Assembly (NCBI GenBank): GCA_028819195.1
Contig: JAPPMF010000008.1
Location: forward strand, 1 to 64,000
Reading direction: 5' to 3'
DNA from: Bin55 sp028819195
GTDB taxonomy: Bacteria; Pseudomonadota; Gammaproteobacteria; Pseudomonadales; Azotimanducaceae
Length of the DNA: 64,000 nt
Shown here one piece after another: positions 55,063 through 62,338 of this stretch. Position 1 is the stretch's first letter. Each line of letters begins with the position of its first letter. Made by a program: the position numbers and the translations under genes. The notes beneath the pieces are model-generated. The model was given only the letters and a program-made list of their open reading frames with translations, had not been told where the DNA came from and made no database searches.

Positions 55063-56148
55063 ATTGAGAAAATCGAAACTCTTAATTTACAGGGAATCAT
55101 TCGAGTTGCAGTAACCGCCTCGAGCGTGTTAGTGTGGCTACTGTCAAGTAGCTGCACAGCCGATCCCATTGTCCCAAAGGAAGGGCTGTTCCTGGTCAGT
55201 GCAACTGTCGAATCGACTCCGGTCCCTAGCGGTGACGATGCGGCAGACGATCCAGCAATCTGGGTAAACCCTAGCAATCCCAAGGACAGCAGAATACTAG
55301 GTACCGATAAACAAGGTGGATTGCAAATACTTGATTTGAATGGTCAAGAATTGGAGTATCTACAGCTAGGAAAAGTCAACAACGTCGATCTTAGATCAAA
55401 TCCCTATGAAAATGACAACACTTTGATCGTTGCGACACGACGCGAACCATCTCAACTCATACTACTCTCGTTAGATCATTCCTCTAGCGATGTGGATCCT
55501 TTACAACACTTCGATTTACAACTTGAAACACCTTACGGTATCTGTGCAGCAGTTATCGACGCTAAGCTTTATGCGATTGTTAACGATAAAGATGGCACGT
55601 TCCATCAGTATTTCATTGACAGGGAAATGCAACTATCCTTGGTTCGTAGTTGGAAGACTGAAACACAGCCTGAGGGGTGTGTCGTGGACGATGAGAACGA
55701 AGTGATCTATCTTGGAGAAGAGGAGAGTGCTATTTGGTCACTAGATGCTGCGCCCACGGAAAAACCTTTGTTGCAATTATTCGCACGAGTGGGTTCGGGT
55801 AAGCTTGTCGCCGATATTGAGGGAATATCACTGTATCAAACAAAGGAACGGACCCTACTCATCGCATCTAGTCAAGGCAGTAGCTCATATTCGGTGTTCA
55901 ATACCGCAGATTCGAGTTTTGTGGGTGCATTCAGTATTGTTGACAACAAGATGGGACTGAAGATTGATGGAACTTCAGACACCGATGGTATTGCAGTTTC
56001 CAGTCAAACGCTTCCAGGGTTTGAAGGTGGATTGTTTGTTGCTCAAGACGGCGAGAATACTGTAGCGACCAAGAATGGTTCAATGAACGAAAACCAAAAC
56101 TTCAAATTTGTTCCCTGGCAGGCGATTAGTCGAGCTTTAGGTCTGTAG
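55063..56148 (+). CDS. Beta-propeller phytase (3-phytase)
   Basis: Calcium-dependent phytase releasing phosphate from inositol hexakisphosphate. Motifs typical of the family: DDAADDPAIWVN, GTDKQGGLQILDL, QPEGCVVDDENEVIYLGEE, ADIEGISLY and DGTSDTDGIAV. The start is a problem: the only ATG in frame (54961) lies inside the receptor gene and would give a poor signal. After the receptor stop no ATG, GTG or TTG precedes the hydrophobic segment IRVAVTASSVLVWLLSSSC, apart from GTGs within it. That segment looks like a lipoprotein signal ending in SSSC. ATT 55063, 4 bp after the stop, or ATT 55099 could be the start. Confidence 0.85.
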   Translation: MEKIETLNLQGIIRVAVTASSVLVWLLSSSCTADPIVPKEGLFLVSATVESTPVPSGDDAADDPAIWVNPSNPKDSRILGTDKQGGLQILDLNGQELEYLQLGKVNNVDLRSNPYENDNTLIVATRREPSQLILLSLDHSSSDVDPLQHFDLQLETPYGICAAVIDAKLYAIVNDKDGTFHQYFIDREMQLSLVRSWKTETQPEGCVVDDENEVIYLGEEESAIWSLDAAPTEKPLLQLFARVGSGKLVADIEGISLYQTKERTLLIASSQGSSSYSVFNTADSSFVGAFSIVDNKMGLKIDGTSDTDGIAVSSQTLPGFEGGLFVAQDGENTVATKNGSMNENQNFKFVPWQAISRALGL

Positions 56149-56249
56149 TCGACAAACAGTTAAAAGAGGTTTACTACCGATGACTTATGGTGGATTCCCT
56201 TTCAGCGATGTTAGCTCATTTTTTGAGAATGGCCTTCTCTTGAAGCTGG

Positions 56250-57974
56250 TTACTCAAAATTCAACTGTAAACTCAAAGTGAACATGCGGCCGGGCGTGTT
56301 GTATCCGTAAACTAACGCATAGGATTCATCGAACACGTTATAGACTTGGGCTGACGCGCTAACTCGCTGCCCGATTTGTCGCATATAAGTAAAGTTGACT
56401 AACAAGTGAGGATCAAGAGTTTCGCATCCGCGCCAACATGCATCTATCGATTTATCCACCCAACGACTTTGTACGACGGTCCGAGAATAGTTGGTCGTGA
56501 AGTCCACTACACCAGTCAAAATATTGGACGGTCGCCGTTGTGTTCTGACATACGCATGTACTTTTGATTGCCGGGTTTCTGAATCGAGATAAGAATAACT
56601 TAATTGCGACGATAATCGGGTGGTCCATCCCCAATTCCAAAGTATTTCTACTCCTCGATTTCTACCATAGTCAACGTTCTCGCTCACATTTCGTCCAAAC
56701 GAAATTTTGTCGCGCAGTCGATTGTGAAATCGAGTGAGTTGCACATGCCCAGCCGGTGCACTGAGTTTGAATCCAATATCAATACCCGACCCAAGTTCAG
56801 GTTTAACTTGTGGGTTAGGTAACCACGCTTGGCCCCAGCCATATCGATCGATCATCGATGGAAATGCCACTGTTTTATCATCGATTTCAACAAATAATTT
56901 CACATCGACATCGTCTAGTAGAAACGAAGGTATGTTCCAAAACGTATGGAATTTGGTAGAGAAGATAACCGAGTCTTGTGAACTATCGATCATTCGTATC
57001 GAGCCTACCCAACTCAAAGCACTAATACTCTGCTGATAAATGAAATTTACGATACTAGTATTGATCGGTTTTCGTACAGCCTGACCTCGAACAAAAGACT
57101 TATTCACATCGTACGTTTTCGTAGTATCAATACTGAAAAAGTCATTGAGCGGTATCAAAACACCAAGTTTTGTTCGTGAACCATAAGAGTTAGCGGTAAA
57201 GCTTTCTTCCCATACAGCTCGATTTATTGAACTTGAGGCGCGCACGACGATTCGGTTGAGAATCTTTCCGGTTATCCCAACTAAACTTTGTTCAATGTTT
57301 GCGACACCAGGATCGTACTCTTGAATACTTTGTCCATATCTAATCGTACTCTCCCATTGATTATGGGCTCGAAAATGGTAGTGAAAAACTAGATGTTGCA
57401 ATGAATCAACATCTCCGTCGTTGCGGACATCGACGCCGTTCCAATGACGATTCGAAAGTGCTAAACTGTGATTTTGGAGTCCTAAGGAAAACTGCATCAA
57501 ATTTCCAGCCGAACCCCCACCCAGTATCAACGACCGTACTGGTTCAATAGTCGATCGGAGATTGAGTACTCCAGCAATAGCTCCAGAGGCTGGTGTCGGG
57601 TTAAACTGAATACTTGCGATACCGACACAAGACATCGTCGCGAAATTAAATTCTGAAACGGGATCGCCAATGTCATAACCATCTACCTGGATACCCAGAT
57701 GGTTAGCTTCCGCGCCGCGACTACGAATCTGTCCAATACTATTATCAAACGCTAAGCTAGGGAACAAATTTAGTACGTCGGTCGCATGACTCAACAGCTC
57801 ATATGAACTGACGTTTGCAGAGTAACTTACGTTTGACAGTACCGGTTTGACAATAACCTCTTCAATTTCGTCTTGCTCATCACCGGTTGACTCGTTGGAT
57901 TCGTCCGCTAATAGGAGTGACGTTGTGAACGCAGATAGTGCCACAGAAATGGATAAATATTTAAGAGTATGCAT
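56250..57974 (-). CDS. TonB-dependent receptor, BtuB-like size
   Basis: 574 residues with a 23-residue signal peptide, a TonB box (EIEEVIVKP), a short plug with IRSRGAEANHLGIQVDGYDIG, and a barrel ending NFTYMRQ... to SLQLNFE, a Phe-type C-terminal strand. It is small for the class and near BtuB (about 600). AAGG precedes the ATG. It is convergent with the phytase gene and divergent from the Cys-rich protein gene. The ligand is unknown; no cobalamin riboswitch was seen upstream. Confidence 0.85.
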   Translation of the reverse strand: MHTLKYLSISVALSAFTTSLLLADESNESTGDEQDEIEEVIVKPVLSNVSYSANVSSYELLSHATDVLNLFPSLAFDNSIGQIRSRGAEANHLGIQVDGYDIGDPVSEFNFATMSCVGIASIQFNPTPASGAIAGVLNLRSTIEPVRSLILGGGSAGNLMQFSLGLQNHSLALSNRHWNGVDVRNDGDVDSLQHLVFHYHFRAHNQWESTIRYGQSIQEYDPGVANIEQSLVGITGKILNRIVVRASSSINRAVWEESFTANSYGSRTKLGVLIPLNDFFSIDTTKTYDVNKSFVRGQAVRKPINTSIVNFIYQQSISALSWVGSIRMIDSSQDSVIFSTKFHTFWNIPSFLLDDVDVKLFVEIDDKTVAFPSMIDRYGWGQAWLPNPQVKPELGSGIDIGFKLSAPAGHVQLTRFHNRLRDKISFGRNVSENVDYGRNRGVEILWNWGWTTRLSSQLSYSYLDSETRQSKVHAYVRTQRRPSNILTGVVDFTTNYSRTVVQSRWVDKSIDACWRGCETLDPHLLVNFTYMRQIGQRVSASAQVYNVFDESYALVYGYNTPGRMFTLSLQLNFE

Positions 57975-58067
57975 AGAAAGACCTTATTTTTGAAGGAGAA
58001 ATTATAGAATTCCAGTTCGTCATTTTTGATACAATTTTGTTTTAAAGCTATTTTGTATCTGGATTCA

Positions 58068-59039
58068 ATGTCTCAGTTCAACCGTCGCGTATATAGCATC
58101 AGTATTGTGTATACAGTTCTGTTTGGCTTAATAACAACGATTCCCAGTGTTGCCGAAAACACCGTGGAAATCCCAGTCGAATTTGCGTTAGATTCGCAAA
58201 CGAGGCTTGACTTGATTGAACGATTGAGAAATACTCGCCTGTTAAATGAAGAAAAAATCTACACTCAACTAAATTTGACGGGCCCAAAGGGTATTGGTCC
58301 CTCCGAAAGACCCAAGCACCAGTCTTTTCTCACACACAATCCGTATGAACCGGCCTTCGAAATCGAACTCACTGCTCTGACCTATACAATCCCCGAAAAC
58401 AAGAACAGCTGGGAATTAGTAAGAGCCGATAAATACTTTCGTTTCCGGGGACAAGAACCAGTATTACAGTGGTATAGTGGTAAAACTGAAAATCAAGCAG
58501 TGTGTGCTATTCAGTTCATCGAAGAGGATAAGGTTGATTATCGTCTTAGCACTTTTAATAGTGCAGCAGATGCTAAAAAAGAAGGGTATATAGTGACTCA
58601 TCACAACCACTGCGGTACTTGTTCATCATTGAAAAACTTGGCTGTTTACCTTGAAATTTTTGATATGACAACCGAAGCCAGAGATTGTGGTAGAAAACGA
58701 GGTGCTAAAAACGTCAAGATTTGTTTAATGGAATCAATGGGGTTACAAGAACGGTGTGCTGAAGCTTGGGCTTACAATTCCCAACACACTCGGAAATATT
58801 GTACGGATATATGTGTAAAACACTACGGTTTGTGGAATTTATTAAGAAATAACGTTAATAAACCACATAACGATGAAGACGGCAACCTTAACCCTTGTCT
58901 AGCTTGTGATGAACAGGTATCTGGACCGGGTTTCCAGTTTTTTGCTGGTCGTACGCGGCGAAATTCAGGTATCGAGTCTGCTGTTTTTCGACCAGCAAAC
59001 GAGATACTCTCAGTTGACCACTCACTCTACTTCGACTAA
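58068..59039 (+). CDS. Secreted Cys-rich protein of unknown function
   Basis: 323 residues from ATG 58068, with a signal peptide through about residue 30 (SIVYTVLFGLITTIPSVAE). The mature part is rich in Cys, with HNHCGTCSSLKNLAVYL, ARDCGRK, ICLMES, ERCAEAW, YCTDICVKHYG and NPCLACDEQ, then a conserved-looking GPGFQFFAGRTRRNSG close to the end. The paired CxxC motifs suggest disulfides or metal binding. I vaguely associate the CGTCSSL pattern with uncharacterised eukaryote-like secreted proteins, without proof. It ends directly against the phoU stop. Confidence 0.7.
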   Translation: MSQFNRRVYSISIVYTVLFGLITTIPSVAENTVEIPVEFALDSQTRLDLIERLRNTRLLNEEKIYTQLNLTGPKGIGPSERPKHQSFLTHNPYEPAFEIELTALTYTIPENKNSWELVRADKYFRFRGQEPVLQWYSGKTENQAVCAIQFIEEDKVDYRLSTFNSAADAKKEGYIVTHHNHCGTCSSLKNLAVYLEIFDMTTEARDCGRKRGAKNVKICLMESMGLQERCAEAWAYNSQHTRKYCTDICVKHYGLWNLLRNNVNKPHNDEDGNLNPCLACDEQVSGPGFQFFAGRTRRNSGIESAVFRPANEILSVDHSLYFD

Positions 59040-59741
59040 TTACTCATCGTCAGTATCGGGTTCGATTGCATTGGCAATGTTGTGTACGACAATCTCGCCT
59101 TCAACTAGGTAAATCACTGTTTCTGATATGTTCTTCGCGTGATCGCCAATTCGTTCTAGCGATCGTGCGACCCATAGTGCCGCTAAATCGTTTTTGAGGT
59201 TAGCAGAATTTTCGACGATTTGCGAGGTGGAACTAGCGACGACTTCGTCGTAGAGACGATCGATTTCGCCATCACGAACGATTGTTTCCTTAGCTTGTTC
59301 AACATTCAATCGAGTGAAAGCATCTAGAGCGTTGCGAACTGCATTGACAGCTTGTTCCATTAATTCCGTCATGATATTGTGATATTCACGGTTCACACTA
59401 TAACACCAAGTTTGACCGACGAATTTTGCAATACGATCAGCTTCATCGCCAATACGTTCTAGATCAGTACTTGTCTTGAAAATTCCGACGATCAGTCGAA
59501 AATCTGAAGCAGCGGGTTGCCGTAAAGCGAGTGTCCCTTCCGCAAGACGATTCAACTCAACCGTACGACGATTAACTTGCAACTCCATAGTCTTTACTGA
59601 TTCAGCTAATTCTGAGTCATTTTGAATGAAGGCTCGTGATGCATCTGCAACTTGTTGCTCAACAGTGCCTCCAAGTGCAACGAAATCAGTCTTTAAACTC
59701 TCAAGTTCTTCTTCAAAGGTTCCTGAAATATGTCTCTGCAT
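59040..59741 (-). CDS. phoU: Phosphate-transport regulator PhoU
   Basis: 233 residues, two PhoU helical domains with the metal-binding E/DxxxD repeats (for example TSTDLERIGDEADRIA and VARSLERIGDHAKNIS). It links PstSCAB to the PhoR kinase and limits phosphate uptake. Last gene of the pst unit, 30 bp after pstB, in the standard order. Confidence 0.97.
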   Translation of the reverse strand: MQRHISGTFEEELESLKTDFVALGGTVEQQVADASRAFIQNDSELAESVKTMELQVNRRTVELNRLAEGTLALRQPAASDFRLIVGIFKTSTDLERIGDEADRIAKFVGQTWCYSVNREYHNIMTELMEQAVNAVRNALDAFTRLNVEQAKETIVRDGEIDRLYDEVVASSTSQIVENSANLKNDLAALWVARSLERIGDHAKNISETVIYLVEGEIVVHNIANAIEPDTDDE

Positions 59742-59771
59742 AGTCTTTTCAACTCCATGTATTCAAAGCAA

Positions 59772-60542
59772 TTAACCGTATCGTCCAGATACGTAGTCCT
59801 CGGTCTTTTCCTGTCTTGGATTAGTAAAGATAGTACGTGTATTATTAAACTCGATCAACTCGCCGAGGTACAAAAACGCCGTGAAATCGCTAACTCGCGC
59901 GGCCTGTTGCATGTTGTGAGTCACGATTGCAATAGTGTACTGCGTCTTGAGTTCGGCAATGAGTTCTTCAATCTTCAAGGTCGAAATAGGGTCTAACGCT
60001 GAAGCGGGTTCGTCCAATAATAGTACACTTGGTTGAACTGCTATGGCACGGGCAATGACCAGGCGCTGCTGTTGCCCTCCAGATAGTCCTAGCGCCGTGT
60101 CCTTTAGTCGGTCCTTCACTTCATCCCAGAGTGCAGCACTTTTGAGTGCCCATTCGACCCGACTTTCCAGCTCAGACTTTGGCACTTCTTTTGTTAATCG
60201 TAGCCCGTATGCCACATTTTCTTCAATCGACTTTGGAAATGGGTTTGGTCGTTGGAAGACCATACCAACTTGTCGACGTAGTTGTGCAACGTCCACATTC
60301 TTATCGTGTATATCCAATTTGTTCAATTCGATCCGACCGGTAACTGAAACACTATCGATTAAATCGTTCATCCGATTAAAACACCGAATAAGTGTTGACT
60401 TTCCACACCCAGACGGTCCGATAAGTGCAGTTACCCGCTGTTTTGGAATTTTCATCGTGATGTTCTGCAACGCGGGTTTATCAGCATACGATAGACTCAG
60501 ATTAACGACGTTGAGACTAATGTCGGAATCAGGGAGTTCCAT
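59772..60542 (-). CDS. pstB: Phosphate ABC importer ATPase PstB
   Basis: ATP-binding subunit of Pst. Walker A GPSGCGKST (about 42-50), signature LSGGQQQR, Walker B LLLDEPASALD, and RCFNRMNDL, typical of PstB. From ATG 60542 it is 256 residues, but this ATG has no ribosome-binding site. The frame is open for 33 more codons up to the pstA stop. ATA at 60639-60641 overlaps that stop (ATAA) and has GAGAGG 7 bases upstream, giving a 289-residue PstB with the N-terminal extension often seen in gammaproteobacteria. I kept the ATG as the conservative call. Confidence 0.95.
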   Translation of the reverse strand: MELPDSDISLNVVNLSLSYADKPALQNITMKIPKQRVTALIGPSGCGKSTLIRCFNRMNDLIDSVSVTGRIELNKLDIHDKNVDVAQLRRQVGMVFQRPNPFPKSIEENVAYGLRLTKEVPKSELESRVEWALKSAALWDEVKDRLKDTALGLSGGQQQRLVIARAIAVQPSVLLLDEPASALDPISTLKIEELIAELKTQYTIAIVTHNMQQAARVSDFTAFLYLGELIEFNNTRTIFTNPRQEKTEDYVSGRYG

Positions 60543-60637
60543 TGGGTCAGCTTGAGTGGTCGAACCGACAAGATTCGACGCTAACTGCAGACCGGTGTCT
60601 TCTTTCGCAGATGAAGTTTTAGGTAATGTTTCGGTGT

Positions 60638-62338
60638 TTATTGCAGTGCCTCTCGATAACGCGCTTCTAACCGATTTCTTAACAGTATCGCAGTTAGATT
60701 TAAAACAATTATGATCAAAATGAGAAGGAGTGCCGTAGCGAACACTAGCGGTCGAACAGCATCGACGTTAGGACTCTGAAAGCCAACATCGTAAATGTGA
60801 AAACCAAGATGCATAAATTTACGATCCAAATGCAAGAATGGAAAATTACCATCAATTGGTAACGATGGTGCAAGTTTAACCACACCTACCAACATCAACG
60901 GTGCGACTTCGCCCGCAGCCCGCGCTATTGCTAGTATCACACCGGTTAACATTGCTGGACTAGCCATAGGCATAACTACCTTAAAGAGTGTTTCGGCTTT
61001 CGTGGCACCCAAGGCTAAACTTCCCTCTCGCAGTGCACTAGGAATGCGAGTGAGTCCTTCTTCAGTCGATACGATAACAACCGGTACGGTTAATAACGCA
61101 AGTGTCAGTGAAGCCCAAATAAGACCAGGCGTCCCAAAAGTCGGTGCTGGTTTCGCCGCTTCAAAAAACAAGTCGTCAATCGTTCCCCCGATGAGATACA
61201 CGAAGAAACCCAGACCAAATACGCCATAAACAATCGACGGAACTCCCGCTAAATTATTGACGGCGATACGAATCAACCGAACTAACGTCCCTTGTCGTGC
61301 ATATTCCCGCAGATAGATTGCTGCTATCACACCGAACGGGGTAACTAAGATTGACATCAATATGACCATCAGTATTGTTCCAAACAAAGCAGGAAAGATT
61401 CCTCCTTCCGTGTTTGCTTCACGCGAGTCTTGCGTAAGAAAGTTCCAAATCGTGGAAACGTAATGACCAAATTTACTTAAAAACGACATTGAATTCGGTC
61501 GCCACAAGCGCTCGATATCACGTAACTCAATGATAGATTCTGAACCATTAGCAATCCGAATTACTACCTGATCACGCTGTAGTTTCTCATCGATTTCTCG
61601 AAGACTCTGTTCGTGCAGTTCGTATTCTTGGATCAATTCCGACCGTTTGGTATTTAAGTCAGCAGTTTCAAAATTGCCACGCAATTCTCTCTTTCGTTGT
61701 TGCAACCGCAATCGTTCCAACTGGTAGTTGATTTGATCAATCGATCTTTTCTGCAATTTCTCCGATGTGTTTCGTAGTGAACTGGCGCGTTGCACACGCC
61801 GTTTGAGTTCCGACCATAAATCATCCACCGCTATCGTTTGACCAGACTCTCGAAGTTCAACGATTGTACCGTAAGCATTACCCCATTCGGAACGTTCAAA
61901 CACCACCATGTTCGGATCTTGAATCTTAGATTCGATCAGATGAACATCAATCCAACGAAAATCTGGCGCGTTGACCTTACGGTTCCCGGTTTTCATCATC
62001 CATCGACGAACACTTCCGGGTGGGAGTTCCGTATCACTGGGATTGAATTCTTGGTACAAATCTCGTGAAATCGATTCGCGCTGTGCTATTTCACCCACTA
62101 AGACGTACTCATCCCATTCATCGTGGTACTCGATAGTATGTACATCTGCGGGCCAAAAGTGTGCTAGACCTTTCCAAGCAATTAATGTAATCAATCCGAC
62201 GACCGCGACAATCGAAACACCGACTGCCGTCGCCGATAACCAGATCCATGGATCACCGGAACGGAACCACCTACGTATGGAAACGCTATGTTTACGCTGC
62301 AGACCCGGTTCTATAGGCAACCGGTCATAAGTTTCCAT
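60638..62338 (-). CDS. pstA: Phosphate ABC importer permease PstA, long form
   Basis: 566 residues against about 300 in E. coli. After the first span (about 35-60) an inserted periplasmic domain of roughly 240 residues contains a coiled coil (about 180-255, heptad-like Leu/Arg/Glu-rich). The permease core follows, with the loop EGLTRIPSALREGSLALGATK (in part), and VMPMASPAMLTG. Long PstA/PstC pairs occur in marine gammaproteobacteria. It overlaps pstC by 14 bp. Confidence 0.93.
   Translation of the reverse strand: METYDRLPIEPGLQRKHSVSIRRWFRSGDPWIWLSATAVGVSIVAVVGLITLIAWKGLAHFWPADVHTIEYHDEWDEYVLVGEIAQRESISRDLYQEFNPSDTELPPGSVRRWMMKTGNRKVNAPDFRWIDVHLIESKIQDPNMVVFERSEWGNAYGTIVELRESGQTIAVDDLWSELKRRVQRASSLRNTSEKLQKRSIDQINYQLERLRLQQRKRELRGNFETADLNTKRSELIQEYELHEQSLREIDEKLQRDQVVIRIANGSESIIELRDIERLWRPNSMSFLSKFGHYVSTIWNFLTQDSREANTEGGIFPALFGTILMVILMSILVTPFGVIAAIYLREYARQGTLVRLIRIAVNNLAGVPSIVYGVFGLGFFVYLIGGTIDDLFFEAAKPAPTFGTPGLIWASLTLALLTVPVVIVSTEEGLTRIPSALREGSLALGATKAETLFKVVMPMASPAMLTGVILAIARAAGEVAPLMLVGVVKLAPSLPIDGNFPFLHLDRKFMHLGFHIYDVGFQSPNVDAVRPLVFATALLLILIIIVLNLTAILLRNRLEARYREALQ

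Noticed and set aside
57975..58067. Cobalamin riboswitch before the BtuB-like receptor
   Set aside because: The gap is under 100 bp and lacks the B12-box pattern.
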